Source: Burkholderiales bacterium
Lineage (GTDB): Bacteria; Pseudomonadota; Gammaproteobacteria; Burkholderiales; Usitatibacteraceae
NCBI GenBank assembly: GCA_019634955.1
Contig: JAHCAK010000031.1
Coordinates: 1 to 50,693, forward strand
Direction of reading: 5' to 3'
DNA: 50,693 nt
Shown here: positions 8,948 through 17,723 of the stretch, piece after piece
Layout of the letters: each line of letters begins with the position of its first letter
Position numbering within the stretch: position 1 is the first letter of the stretch
Position numbers and translations under genes: made by a program
Notes under the pieces: model-generated
The model's database searches: none
What the model was told of the DNA's origin: nothing
What the model saw: only the letters and a program-made list of their open reading frames with translations

Positions 8948-11014
8948 TCAGGCGGCGGCGGCCTCGCGCTCCCGCTGCGGCACGCACTCGCGCACCTGCC
9001 AGTCGACCTTGATCCGCGTGACCATCTTGGAGAGCGCCTTGATGTGCGTCGTCCACACCGCGAGCGCCGCCTCGAGCTCGCGGCGGCCCTCGTCGGTGAG
9101 GCGGAACAGCACCTGCGTCGGGCCGGCGAAGCGGTACGCGCCCGGGTTCGTGAGCTCGCCGCTCGCGAACCAGGCCGGGAAGTCGTAGTGGAGCACCGCG
9201 CGGTCCGACGAGAGGATCTTCTCCTTTTCGCGGCCGTGCGCGTGCAGGAGCTTCGTGTACGCGTGCAGGTCCTTCCAGAAGGTGTCGAAGTCGGGGATGC
9301 GCCGGTCGATGCCGTGCTCGACGAAGAGCGCCCGCGTGGCGTCCATCGCGGCGTCGCACACGTCGTTCCAGATGTGGAACGAGGCGATGGCGCGGTACCG
9401 GTACATGAGGTTGTCGCCGATCTCGCCGCGCTGCAGGCGCTCGAAGTTCTCCGGGCGCGAGTAGTACTCGATGCACGACTCGCGCGTCGGGAAGAGCTCG
9501 CCCTTCGTCTCGCCCACGAAGTCGTCGAGGAAGCCGCGCATCACCTCGTTGCCCTTCTCCATGGCCGGGAGCATCCGCGACCACCACTCCGAGTTGCGGA
9601 TCCCGAAGGCCCGCGCCAGATTCACGACGTGCTCGAACCAGCCGTCGTTCCAGAACACGCTGCTCACCAGGTGCCACTTGCGGCAGGTGATGTAGTCCTC
9701 GAAGGAGAGCGTGTCGGTGCCGACGATGATCTCCTCCACGTCGAACACCTTCTCGCCCTCGTAGACGCCGTAGTTCTTCGGCAGGACGCGGAAGCGCGTG
9801 TCGAACTTGAAGAGGCTGCGCGACTCCAGCGACTCGAGCTCGGCGCCCTTGAGCATCATCGCCTGGAAGTTGTGCATCTGGTGGATGTTGGAGTCGAGGA
9901 GCGAGTGCAGGCCGCGCAGGTGGCTCTCCAGCGACTCGCCGGGGAGCCCGAGGATCAGGTCGGAGACCGACCGCAGGCCGCGGCCGCGCATGTGCACCTC
10001 GAGCGCCTTGTAGGCCTCGAGCTTGATCGCCTCGCGCTTGACCTTGCGCAGCACCTCGTCGTCGAGGGACTGCACGGCCTGGTACAGGACGAGGGCCCCG
10101 CCCACCTTCTCGACGCTCTTGATGATGCGCTCCGGCTTGTTCTTGCCGGTGGTCGCGTCGATGAAGGTCGGCCAGCCGTACTCCTTCTGCATGAGGCCGA
10201 TGTGCGCGGAGATGTCGATGTCGCGCTCGTACATGCCGTAGTTGGAGTCGGCGATCCGCAGCGTCCCCATGTTGGGCGAGTGGCTGCGGATGCGCTTCGC
10301 GATGTAGGTGATTTCCTCCTTGATGCGGTCCACCGAGAAGTTGTGGATCTTGGAGTAGTACTTCGTGCCCTGCACGCAGAAGGTGCAGGTGAACGGGCAG
10401 CCGCGGTTGGTCTCGATCATCGGCGCGAGCTTGCCGTCGAAGAACTCGTCCTGGATGCCCGTGAGCCACGGCGAGGGGACGTCCTCCACCTCCTTGTGGC
10501 GGGGCTTGGTCTCGTCGATGGCGGCCTGGCCCTCGGGGTTGCGGAACGTGGCCGACGGCAGCCCGATGGCGCCCAGGCGCGCGATGTCCTTCCCGGCGTC
10601 CATGAAGGTGCGCACGATGTGGTTGGCGAGGAAGTCGCCCTCGCCCAGGGCGTAGACGTCCAGGTGCGGGTACTTGTCGAGGTAGGCGAGCTGGCGCTCG
10701 GGCTCGAGCGAGATGTTGGGCCCGCCCATCACGGTGAGGATGCGCGGGTTCACCGACTTCGCCACCCGGAAGAGGTAGTGGCTGAGCGCCTCGTTCCAGA
10801 CGTAGTTGCTGAGCATGAGGACGTCGGGCGGCTCGCGGCGGATGGCCTCGATGAGGTTCTCCGCGTAGACGAACAGGCGCGAATCGATCTCGCGGCCGGT
10901 GTCCTCCTTGTCCATCACCGCCTTCATGTAGGCGACGCCCAGCGGCATGCAGTCGTTGGCGAGGACGCCCGAGTAGTTGTAGCGGAGATCGCCGAGATAC
11001 ACCTTTGTGGCCAT
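8948..11014 (-). CDS. B12-binding-domain radical SAM protein
   Basis: 688 residues. Residues 1 to about 150 resemble the Rossmann-like cobalamin-binding domain common in this superfamily (PPDVLMLSNYVWNE, VMGGPN), but the DxHxxG cobalt-ligand motif is not seen. The radical SAM core follows, with the cluster motif C206-x3-C210-x2-C213 in a GCPFTCTFC context. The C-terminal 200 residues are helical and match no domain I know. AAAGGAG precedes the ATG. It lies between rfbG-like and GT2 genes in the polysaccharide operon, so modification of a CDP-linked or glycan sugar (C-methylation, epimerisation or deoxygenation) is a reasonable inference. No substrate can be read from the sequence. Confidence 0.88.
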   Translation of the reverse strand: MATKVYLGDLRYNYSGVLANDCMPLGVAYMKAVMDKEDTGREIDSRLFVYAENLIEAIRREPPDVLMLSNYVWNEALSHYLFRVAKSVNPRILTVMGGPNISLEPERQLAYLDKYPHLDVYALGEGDFLANHIVRTFMDAGKDIARLGAIGLPSATFRNPEGQAAIDETKPRHKEVEDVPSPWLTGIQDEFFDGKLAPMIETNRGCPFTCTFCVQGTKYYSKIHNFSVDRIKEEITYIAKRIRSHSPNMGTLRIADSNYGMYERDIDISAHIGLMQKEYGWPTFIDATTGKNKPERIIKSVEKVGGALVLYQAVQSLDDEVLRKVKREAIKLEAYKALEVHMRGRGLRSVSDLILGLPGESLESHLRGLHSLLDSNIHQMHNFQAMMLKGAELESLESRSLFKFDTRFRVLPKNYGVYEGEKVFDVEEIIVGTDTLSFEDYITCRKWHLVSSVFWNDGWFEHVVNLARAFGIRNSEWWSRMLPAMEKGNEVMRGFLDDFVGETKGELFPTRESCIEYYSRPENFERLQRGEIGDNLMYRYRAIASFHIWNDVCDAAMDATRALFVEHGIDRRIPDFDTFWKDLHAYTKLLHAHGREKEKILSSDRAVLHYDFPAWFASGELTNPGAYRFAGPTQVLFRLTDEGRRELEAALAVWTTHIKALSKMVTRIKVDWQVRECVPQREREAAAA

Positions 11015-11060
11015 GATCGCTCCTTTCGTGAACCGCCCGGCAGGGCGGGAGGGGCGTTGC

Positions 11061-12047
11061 TCAGGAAGCCTCTTCCGCCAGGAACCGGCGGTACCAGTCG
11101 ATCGTTCGCTTGAGTCCCTCGTCCATGCCGTGCCGCGGCTTCCAGCCGAGGCGGGCGCGCGCCTTGCCTGCGTCCAGGTACTGCTCGCGGATCTCCGCCG
11201 AGGCGATGTTCTGGACGACGGGCCGCAGGTCGCTCCTGCCCATCATCCCGAGCACCTTCTCGGTGAGCTCGAGCATCGTCGGGCGCAGCTCCAGCCCGAA
11301 GTTGAACGCCTCGCCGGCAAGCGACGGGTCGGCCGCCATCTTCTCCGCGAGCGCGAGGTAGGCGTCGGCCGCGTCCTCCACGTAGAGGAAGTCCCGCACG
11401 AACTTGCCGTCGCTGCGGATGAGGAAGGGCTCGTTCCTCACCGTGGCCCGGATCACCCCGGGGATGAGCCGGCTGAAGTTGAGGTCGCCGCCGCCGAAGA
11501 GGTTGCCGCAGCGCACGATGCAGGCGCACAGCCCGAAGGTGCGGGCGTACATCGTGGTGATGAGGTCGGTGCAGCTCTTCGAAACGTCGTAGGGAAAGCG
11601 CCCCTGCAGGGGGTGGTCCTCGAAGTAGGGAAGGTTCGCGGAGTCGCCGTAGGCCTTGTCGGAGGAGGCGACGAGCACCTGCTTCACCCCGGCCTGGCGG
11701 GCGGCCTCGAGCAGCAGCCAGGTGCCGCGGACGTTGGCCTCCAGCGTGCCGACGGGGTCGACCTTGGCCACGCCCACGAGCGTCTGCGCCCCGAGGTGGA
11801 ACGCGGTCTCGATGCCGTACTCGGCGAAGGCTCGCCGCAGCAGCCCGTCGTCGGAGAGCGAGCCGCGCACCGTCACGATGCGATCGAGCCAGCCGTCGCG
11901 GGCGAGGATGCTGCGCGGGGCGCCGTCGCGCACGAGCGCGACGACCTCCGCGCCGCGGCGCACGAGCTCCGGCACGACCCAGCTGCCGAGCAGCCCAGTG
12001 GCGCCGGTCACGAGGACCGGCCTTCCCTTCCAGTTGAACGCGGTAAT
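11061..12047 (-). CDS. rfbG: CDP-glucose 4,6-dehydratase-like NAD-dependent epimerase/dehydratase
   Basis: About 328 residues of the extended SDR family. The nucleotide motif is VTGATGLLGS, the active-site YxxxK is in PYDVSKSCTDL, and the segment GNLFGGGD...RLIPGVIRA resembles RfbG. Its neighbour is a glucose-1-phosphate cytidylyltransferase, so it should convert CDP-glucose to CDP-4-keto-6-deoxyglucose. The only GTG start (12011) falls inside the dinucleotide-binding fold. Family N-termini continue 12 codons upstream (TAFNWKGRPVL is encoded there) to an ATT at 12047, preceded by GAGGAG at optimal spacing, so I place the start at this rare AUU. The start at 12011 is the alternative. Confidence 0.82.
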   Translation of the reverse strand: MTAFNWKGRPVLVTGATGLLGSWVVPELVRRGAEVVALVRDGAPRSILARDGWLDRIVTVRGSLSDDGLLRRAFAEYGIETAFHLGAQTLVGVAKVDPVGTLEANVRGTWLLLEAARQAGVKQVLVASSDKAYGDSANLPYFEDHPLQGRFPYDVSKSCTDLITTMYARTFGLCACIVRCGNLFGGGDLNFSRLIPGVIRATVRNEPFLIRSDGKFVRDFLYVEDAADAYLALAEKMAADPSLAGEAFNFGLELRPTMLELTEKVLGMMGRSDLRPVVQNIASAEIREQYLDAGKARARLGWKPRHGMDEGLKRTIDWYRRFLAEEAS

Positions 12048-12072
12048 GGTCGTCTCCTCGGGCGGGGCTGGG

Positions 12073-12804
12073 TCAGGCGCCCGCCGTGGCGCCGCGCGTG
12101 ACCCAGGGCACGTCGCCGCCCACGCAGAGCTTCTCGAGCTCCTGCTGGTCCTTGCTCGTGTCCATGGACTTCCAGAAGCCCATGTGGCGGTTCACGAAGA
12201 GCTGCCCGCGGCGGGCGAACTCCGGCAGCACTTCCTGCTCGAGGTTGTGGCCGTGCCAGTTCTCGAACGCCGCCTTCTCGAAGACGAAGAAGCCCGCGTT
12301 GATCCAGTAGTCGCGCACGAGGGGCTTTTCCTCGAAGCGCTGCACCTTGCCCGAGTCGTCGAACACCACGAGGCCGTACTGCGAGCGCAGCGGCACGGTC
12401 GTGAGCGTGACCATTCCGCCCGAGGCCTTGTGCGAGGCGAGGAGCTGGTTGAGGTCGAGGTCGCCCAGGCCGTCGCCGTAGGTGGCGAAGAAGCGCTCGC
12501 CCACGAAGTTGCCGCAGCGGAAGATGCGGTCGCCCGTGTCGGCGTCGCCGCCGGTGTCGACGATCTTCACGTTCCAGCCGGTGAAGCGCCCCTCGAAGTA
12601 GTCGTGGAGCATCTCGATCCGGTGCCCGCCCGCGAGCACGAAATCCGTGAACCCCTGCGAGGCGTACGTGCGCATCAGGTGGACGAGGATCGGCGTGCCG
12701 TTCACCGGCATCATGACCTTGGGGAAGTACTCCGTGAACGGGTACGAGCGCGTTCCCTTGCCCCCGCACAGGATCACGACCTTGATGCGTTCCATCGTCG
12801 GCAT
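12073..12804 (-). CDS. rfbF: Glucose-1-phosphate cytidylyltransferase
   Basis: 243 residues, close to the usual 255 for RfbF. The nucleotidyltransferase signature is at the N-terminus (LCGGKGTRSYPFTEYFPKVMMPV), including the conserved Lys. Metal-binding Asp appears in ATYGDGLGD near 110, and EKP and the NAGFFVFE segment follow, as in hexose-1-phosphate cytidylyltransferases. It makes CDP-glucose from CTP and glucose-1-phosphate, the entry point to CDP-3,6-dideoxyhexoses and related sugars. It is the first gene of the operon after the hairpin behind the sugar transferase. Two ATGs lie 9 bp apart (12804 and 12795); either could be used. Confidence 0.9.
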   Translation of the reverse strand: MPTMERIKVVILCGGKGTRSYPFTEYFPKVMMPVNGTPILVHLMRTYASQGFTDFVLAGGHRIEMLHDYFEGRFTGWNVKIVDTGGDADTGDRIFRCGNFVGERFFATYGDGLGDLDLNQLLASHKASGGMVTLTTVPLRSQYGLVVFDDSGKVQRFEEKPLVRDYWINAGFFVFEKAAFENWHGHNLEQEVLPEFARRGQLFVNRHMGFWKSMDTSKDQQELEKLCVGGDVPWVTRGATAGA

Positions 12805-12887
12805 TTCCCTTCTTCTTGTGTTACCACGTTGCGGGCCGCTTCCCGCCGGCCCGGTGCCCCCCTGCCGGCGCCTCGCGGCGCGCAGGG

Positions 12888-12923
12888 CCGAAAATAGTGA
12901 CTTGTGCCCCCTGGGGCGTCAAG
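12888..12923 (-). terminator. Probable rho-independent terminator after the sugar transferase gene
   Basis: Ten bases beyond the stop of the sugar transferase gene, a hairpin can form at 12901-12923 (CTTG/CAAG outer and GCCC/GGGC inner pairs around a 4-nt loop). Read on the minus strand it is followed by the T-rich stretch TCACTATTTTC. It would separate the sugar transferase from the rfbF operon. Pairing is seen; efficiency is inferred. Confidence 0.5.
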
Positions 12924-12932
12924 CGAAGCGCC

Positions 12933-14351
12933 CTACCAGCCGTTGCCCCGCAGCACCGTCGCGAAGGTCCTCGCGATGAGCTTGAAGTCCAGCCAAAGCG
13001 ACCAGCTGTCGATGTAGCGCATGTCGAGCTCCATCCACTCGCGGAACGGGATCTTCGGGTCGTCCTCGAGCTGCCACAGGCAGGTGAGGCCCGGCGGCAT
13101 CGTGAGGCGGCGGCGCTGCCACCACTCGTTGCCGTGCGCCTCCTTGACCGGGAGGGGCCGCGGGCCCACGAGGCTCATGTCGCCGACCAGCACGTTCCAG
13201 AGCTGCGGAAGCTCGTCCACGTGGTACTTGCGCAGCCACCGCCCCACGCGCGTGATGCGGCTGTCGTTGCGGATCTTGAAGGCCGTGCCGTCGCGCTCGT
13301 TGGTCACGGCGCCGGCCTCCCGCAGCTTCGGCGCGTCCTTCACCATCGAGCGGAACTTCACCATCTCGAAGTGACGGCCGTGCAGGCCCACGCGGGTCTG
13401 GCGGAAGAACACCGGCCCGGGGGAATCGAGCTTCACGAGCAGCCCGACGATGGCGAAGAACGGGAAGAGGAGCAGGAGGCCCGCCGCGGAGCCGATCACG
13501 TCCACGACGCGCTTGAGGAAGAGATGCCCGTAGTTCGCCGGCCCGTTGTAGTGCGTGACCATCGGGATGCTGCCCACCAGCGACACCTCCGTGCTGTAGC
13601 CGGAGGTCTCGAAGGCCTCGGGCCGCAGCTTCACCGAGATGCCGGCGTCGCTGCACATCTCGAGGATGCGGCTGATGGTGTCGTAGCGGCTGCGCATGGG
13701 CAGCGTCACGACGACCTCGTCGATCACGCGGGTGGAGACGAGCTGGCGGAAGGCGTCCACGTCCGGCAGCACGGAGAGCTTCACGCCCTCCGGCATGGGC
13801 GTGTTGCAGGCCTCCCCGCCGGCCACGTCGACGACCTCCTCGATGCGGATGCCGTAGTGGGGGTTGCGCAGGACCTCGGCGGCGATCTCGGCGGCGCGGG
13901 CATTGCAGCCGACGACAAGCCAGACGCGCTCGTCTCCCCCGAGCCGGCGGGCCCGGCGGATGGCCAGGCGCATCGCGATGCGCAGGCCGAGCAGCACCGC
14001 GGTGCCCGAGACGAAGCCCCACAGGCTCGCCTGGGCGGAAACGTTGCTCGCGAAGGCGAGCGCGGCGAACGCGCCGACGCCGGTCGCGTAGAGGGCGACC
14101 TCGAACAGGACGAAGAGCTCGACCGGGAGATCCTCGGTGCGCCGCGGATGGTAGACATGCAGCCGCGAGGCGAGCATCACGAACGCCACCATCTGCGCGG
14201 CGGCGAACACGAGGGCGGCGTTCCACGACTCGACGGGCCAGAGGCCGGCGTTGGCCCCGGCGAACCAGGCGGCAAGCGACGGCCCCGCCAACGCGATCGC
14301 GTCGATGAACCGGAGCACGTGCGCCGTGACCCTGACGTTGTGGTACAGCAT
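12933..14351 (-). CDS. Polyprenyl-phosphate sugar phosphotransferase (WcaJ/WbaP type)
   Basis: About 472 residues. Four or five hydrophobic segments occupy residues 10-130, then a Rossmann-like CoA-binding-type region ([15 protein letters not shown]). A fifth membrane helix and the bacterial sugar transferase domain follow ([15 protein letters not shown], then [17 protein letters not shown] and SLVGPRP). This is the priming enzyme that moves a sugar-1-phosphate onto undecaprenyl phosphate to start capsule, EPS or O-unit synthesis at the inner membrane. It has a promoter and a long leader of its own. The ATG at 14351 is chosen for the distance to the first helix; an ATG at 14390 would add 13 residues. 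Confidence 0.9.
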   Translation of the reverse strand: MLYHNVRVTAHVLRFIDAIALAGPSLAAWFAGANAGLWPVESWNAALVFAAAQMVAFVMLASRLHVYHPRRTEDLPVELFVLFEVALYATGVGAFAALAFASNVSAQASLWGFVSGTAVLLGLRIAMRLAIRRARRLGGDERVWLVVGCNARAAEIAAEVLRNPHYGIRIEEVVDVAGGEACNTPMPEGVKLSVLPDVDAFRQLVSTRVIDEVVVTLPMRSRYDTISRILEMCSDAGISVKLRPEAFETSGYSTEVSLVGSIPMVTHYNGPANYGHLFLKRVVDVIGSAAGLLLLFPFFAIVGLLVKLDSPGPVFFRQTRVGLHGRHFEMVKFRSMVKDAPKLREAGAVTNERDGTAFKIRNDSRITRVGRWLRKYHVDELPQLWNVLVGDMSLVGPRPLPVKEAHGNEWWQRRRLTMPPGLTCLWQLEDDPKIPFREWMELDMRYIDSWSLWLDFKLIARTFATVLRGNGW

Positions 14352-14456
14352 CGCATTCTTCCCTGACGACAGCTTGTCGGACTTCGTCATCCGCCGGCTA
14401 TCCTGCCGGCTGGGAACCCCTTGCGACTTCATTGTGGTGCCGGCGCCCGCGCCGAT

Positions 14457-14480
14457 CCGGAGGAAACAACGACCCTCCGG
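14457..14480. other. Hairpin in the leader of the sugar transferase gene
   Basis: CCGGAGG at 14457-14463 pairs perfectly with CCTCCGG at 14474-14480 around a 10-nt loop, and the flanks can pair partly. It lies between the proposed promoter and the start codon of the sugar transferase gene, so it would form in the leader RNA. It resembles no riboswitch class I recognise. Confidence 0.35.
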
Positions 14481-14596
14481 CGCGGAACAGCCGCCGCCCT
14501 GCTGCCTCCTCGAGCTTTGCTGCACCGCCTTGTTCTGGGTCGATTCGGCGCCGGGAAGGCCAAGTCCCGGGCCAGATGGCGGTGGTTGACATGGCG

Positions 14597-14624
14597 AGTG
14601 TAACGCCGCTCCCCGGATTGTCAA
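14597..14624 (-). promoter_or_regulatory. Sigma-70-type promoter for the sugar transferase gene
   Basis: On the minus strand, a perfect -35 TTGACA (14624-14619) is followed after 16 bp by -10 TACACT (14602-14597). The first codon of the sugar transferase lies about 240 nt downstream, implying a long untranslated leader. The stretch 14352-14721 has no gene; it holds this promoter, the leader hairpin and the upstream region of the PhoX-type gene. Confidence 0.5.
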
Positions 14625-14721
14625 AGGGGACCCACCTGGCAGTATGCGGAATCCGTCATGAAACCGACCCGGAATATTCACGCTCGCCCGGTACCGTTCC
14701 CGGCTTTCCAGGAGGACTCCC

Positions 14722-16830
14722 ATGGCCCATTCCATCCGCGACGACGACGGCACCAGCAACGATTCCGGCAACCCCCACCTCACCCAGCTCGTGGATGCCG
14801 CGATCGCGCGCAACCCCGCGCGCCGCGCCTTCCTCAAGGCCGGCCTCGGCGCCGCCGTGCTGCCTTTCCTGGGCGGCGTGGCCGCCTGCGGCGGGGGCGG
14901 CGGGAACGACATCGAGAAGATCCTCGGCTTCATCGGCGTGGCCCCCTCCAGCGGCGACGCCATGGTGGTGCCGGCCGGCTACCGCGCCGAGACCCTCACG
15001 CGCTGGGGCGATGCGCTCCTCGCCGGCGCCCCCGACTTCCGCGGCGACGCCTCCGAGACCAGCGCCGAGGCGGAGCTGCAGGTGGGCGACAACCACGACG
15101 CCCTGCACTTCTTCGGCTTCCGCAACGCCGACGGCAGCGAGAAGAGCGACTCCGGGCTCCTCGTCATCAACCACGAGTACATCAACCCCGAGTACTACTA
15201 CGCGCCGGGCGCCAATCCGTCCGACTGGCTCGCCCCCTTCACCGCCGAGAAAGCGAGGAAGGGCCTCGCCGGCCACGGCATCTCGGTGATCGAGGTGCGG
15301 CGCAAGGCCGACGGCGCCTGGGAGATGGTGCGCCCCTCGACCTACAACCGCCGCATCACCGGCTACACGCCGATGGAGGTCACCGGCCCCGCCCGCGGCC
15401 ACGAAGCCCTGAAGACGGCCGCCGACCCCGCCGGCACCACGGTGCTGGGCACGCTCAACAACTGCGCGGCCGGCTGGACCCCGTGGGGCACCTACATCAC
15501 CTGCGAGGAGAACTTCAACGGCTACTTCGGCTGGAATGGCCCGCGCACCGCGAGCGCCGCCGAGCGCCGCTACGGGCTCTCCGCCGCCGGGTTCGGCTAC
15601 CGCTGGCACACGGTGGACCCGCGCTTCGACGTGAACGCGAACCCCACTGAGCCCAACCGCTTCGGCTGGGTGGTCGAGATCGACCCCTTCACGCCGGGCT
15701 CCACGCCGAAGAAGCGCACCGCGCTGGGCCGCTTCAAGCACGAGAACGCGGAAGTCGTGATCGCCGCCAACGGCAAGGTCGTGGTCTACATGGGCGACGA
15801 CGAGCGGGGCGACTACGTCTACAAGTTCGTGAGCACGGGCACCTACAGCCCCGGCGCGGCCGGCAACGCGAACCTGCTGGACAGCGGCACGCTCTACGTG
15901 GGCAGGTTCGAGGCGGGCGCCGCCACCGGCGACCGCATGGGAACGGGCACCTGGGTGCCGCTCGTCTTCGGGCAGGGCGGGCTGGACGAGTCGAACGGGT
16001 TCACGAGCCAGGCCGACATCCTCGTTCGCGCGCGCCAGGCCGCCGACCGCGTGGGCGCGACGATGATGGACCGCCCGGAGTGGATCGCCGCCAACCCGAA
16101 GAAGCGCGGCGAGGTTTTCATCGCGCTCACCAACAACTCGAACCGCGGCGGCACGCCCGCTTCCACCTACGCCGCCGACGGCAGCTCCTCCGGTGGCGGG
16201 GCCCGCCCCCCCGTGGACGACGCCAACCCGCGCGCCAACAACCAGTGGGGCCACGTGCTGCGCTGGAACGAGACGGGCGGCGATCCCACGGCGACCACCT
16301 TCTCGTGGGACCTCTTCCTCGTCGCGGGGAACCCCAAGGCGGTGACCGACCGCGCCGACCTGCGCTCGGGCTCGTCCAACATCACCGTGGACAACATGTT
16401 CAACAGCCCGGACGGCCTGCAGTTCGATTCCTCCGGCCGCCTGTGGATCCAGACGGACGGCAGCTTCACCAACACCGGCAATTTCGACGGCATGGGCAAC
16501 AACCAGATGCTCGCCGCGGACGTCGCCACGGGCGAGGTGCGCCGCTTCCTCGTGGGCCCCTCGGGCTGCGAGATCACGGGCGTCACCTGGACGCCGGACC
16601 GCAAGACGATGTTCGTGAACGTGCAGCACCCGGGCGAGCTGGGCAGCCACCCCAACCGGCCCCGGAAGGCCGACGGCTCGTTCTACGGCGACAACGACAT
16701 CGCTCGCGATGCGGCGAAGTTCTCGACCTTCCCGAACGCGGGGGATGCGACGGTGAAAGGCACTTCGCCGCGGCCGCGGTCGGCGACGATCGTCATCCGC
16801 AAGGCGGACGGGGGCGTGGTCGGCGCCTGA
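14722..16830 (+). CDS. PhoX-family (DUF839) Tat-exported phosphatase
   Basis: 702 residues. A twin-arginine signal (ARRAFLKAGLGAAVLPF, about residues 33-50) follows a 30-residue N-region, and a cysteine in AACGGGG comes just after the hydrophobic part. The body shows DUF839/PhoX landmarks: the LVINHEYINPEYYY segment, GWTPWGTYITCEENFNG and the late GxxFxxDGRLWIQTDG-like segment. PhoX enzymes are monomeric periplasmic Ca/Fe-dependent alkaline phosphatases that release phosphate from organic esters. A GGAGGA ribosome-binding site precedes the ATG. Many DUF839 proteins are untested, so phosphatase activity comes from the family. The stop lies 6 bp from the convergent nitroreductase stop. Confidence 0.9.
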   Translation: MAHSIRDDDGTSNDSGNPHLTQLVDAAIARNPARRAFLKAGLGAAVLPFLGGVAACGGGGGNDIEKILGFIGVAPSSGDAMVVPAGYRAETLTRWGDALLAGAPDFRGDASETSAEAELQVGDNHDALHFFGFRNADGSEKSDSGLLVINHEYINPEYYYAPGANPSDWLAPFTAEKARKGLAGHGISVIEVRRKADGAWEMVRPSTYNRRITGYTPMEVTGPARGHEALKTAADPAGTTVLGTLNNCAAGWTPWGTYITCEENFNGYFGWNGPRTASAAERRYGLSAAGFGYRWHTVDPRFDVNANPTEPNRFGWVVEIDPFTPGSTPKKRTALGRFKHENAEVVIAANGKVVVYMGDDERGDYVYKFVSTGTYSPGAAGNANLLDSGTLYVGRFEAGAATGDRMGTGTWVPLVFGQGGLDESNGFTSQADILVRARQAADRVGATMMDRPEWIAANPKKRGEVFIALTNNSNRGGTPASTYAADGSSSGGGARPPVDDANPRANNQWGHVLRWNETGGDPTATTFSWDLFLVAGNPKAVTDRADLRSGSSNITVDNMFNSPDGLQFDSSGRLWIQTDGSFTNTGNFDGMGNNQMLAADVATGEVRRFLVGPSGCEITGVTWTPDRKTMFVNVQHPGELGSHPNRPRKADGSFYGDNDIARDAAKFSTFPNAGDATVKGTSPRPRSATIVIRKADGGVVGA

Positions 16831-16836
16831 CGGCCG

Positions 16837-17565
16837 CTACGCCTCCTGCGGGTAGCCGACCGTCTGCGCGAAGGTGACGAACTGCTCGTCCGGGAGCCGC
16901 ATGGCCCGGGCGAGCCGCGGGTAGTCGACGGCGCCGCGGAAGACGGTCGCGAGCCCGAGCGAGGCGCAGCACAGGTACACGTTCTGCCCGATGAAGGCGG
17001 AATCGACGCTGCAGAAGAGCTTGCGGTTCTCCGGCGTGAGCTCCGACAGGCGCTCGCCGTGGGCCACGTAGACGAGGTTGAGCGGCGCCACGGCCGGGAA
17101 GTCCTGCTGCCCCGTGAGCGCGCGGATGTCGCCGGCGGGGTGGGCCACGAGCGCGTGACGCTTGGGATCGTAGAGCCACAGCCCATCGGCCATGGCGGCG
17201 TAGACGTCGATCGCGATGATGTGCCGCCAGCTGGGCGCAGTGCGGTCGCCGTTGGCGCGGTTCACGCCGTAGGCGGCCCAGAGGAGGTCGGAGAGGACCT
17301 GCTCCGGGAGCTTCTTCGTCGAGAAGGCGCGCGTGGAGCGGCGCAGGGCCAGGGCCTGCATGAGCGGCATGCCGCCTTCCTTCGCGGGCGCGGGCAGCAG
17401 GCGCACCTCGCCGGGCGCCTGCGCGGGGGCGGCGCGGGCGCGCACGGGGACCAGCCCCGGCACGACGATGGCCGCACCGGCGACGCTGGTGCCTGCGAGG
17501 AAATCTCGGCGGGAATACCGGGCCGGGTCGGGGATCTCGACGGGCCGGCGGCGAGGGGTTGTCAT
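16837..17565 (-). CDS. Tat-exported SagB/ThcOx-type nitroreductase-like protein
   Basis: 242 residues. A Tat signal (SRRDFLAGTSVAGAAIVVPG) covers the first 40 residues. The nitroreductase fold follows, beginning with the FMN-binding R-R-S-T-R stretch of ALRRSTRAFSTKKLP and then LLWAAYGVNRANGDRTAPSWRH and the ASLGLATVFRGAVD region. Proteins of this kind are annotated SagB-type FMN oxidoreductases, but no azole-peptide maturation genes are nearby, so it is more likely a stand-alone periplasmic flavoprotein. The ATG at 17565 has GAGGAGG before it; longer open frame upstream lacks such a site. Substrate unknown. Confidence 0.85.
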   Translation of the reverse strand: MTTPRRRPVEIPDPARYSRRDFLAGTSVAGAAIVVPGLVPVRARAAPAQAPGEVRLLPAPAKEGGMPLMQALALRRSTRAFSTKKLPEQVLSDLLWAAYGVNRANGDRTAPSWRHIIAIDVYAAMADGLWLYDPKRHALVAHPAGDIRALTGQQDFPAVAPLNLVYVAHGERLSELTPENRKLFCSVDSAFIGQNVYLCCASLGLATVFRGAVDYPRLARAMRLPDEQFVTFAQTVGYPQEA

Positions 17566-17659
17566 GGCAGCCTCCTCGGGGCCTCCCGGGACCGCCGCAC
17601 GGCGCGGCGCTCGGGCGGCCGGTGGTTTCCTCATCCTATTTCCGCGGGCGCCGGCGCAG

Positions 17660-17673
17660 TTGACGCTCGTCAA
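17660..17673. promoter_or_regulatory. Palindrome upstream of the nitroreductase gene
   Basis: TTGACG and CGTCAA form a perfect 6-bp inverted repeat with a 2-bp centre, about 95 bp upstream of the minus-strand nitroreductase start. It could be a regulator-binding site. No regulator gene is adjacent, so this is a sequence observation only. Confidence 0.3.
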
Positions 17674-17696
17674 GCAAGCGCTTCCTCACATCCAGG

Positions 17697-17723
17697 AAAA
17701 AGGGTCAGATCCCTGATTCAGGG
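17697..17723 (-). terminator. Terminator-like sequence at the end of the M14 peptidase gene
   Basis: On the minus strand the peptidase stop lies in the 13-nt palindrome CCCTGAATCAGGG. Next comes AGGG-ATCTGA-CCCT and then TTTTT (17701-17697). The stem is only 4 bp, so termination would be weak. The position directly after a stop codon supports the call. Confidence 0.35.

Noticed and set aside
16837-17565. SagB of a thiazole/oxazole-modified peptide cluster
   Set aside because: There is no cyclodehydratase or precursor peptide near, and the protein has a Tat signal, which cluster enzymes lack.
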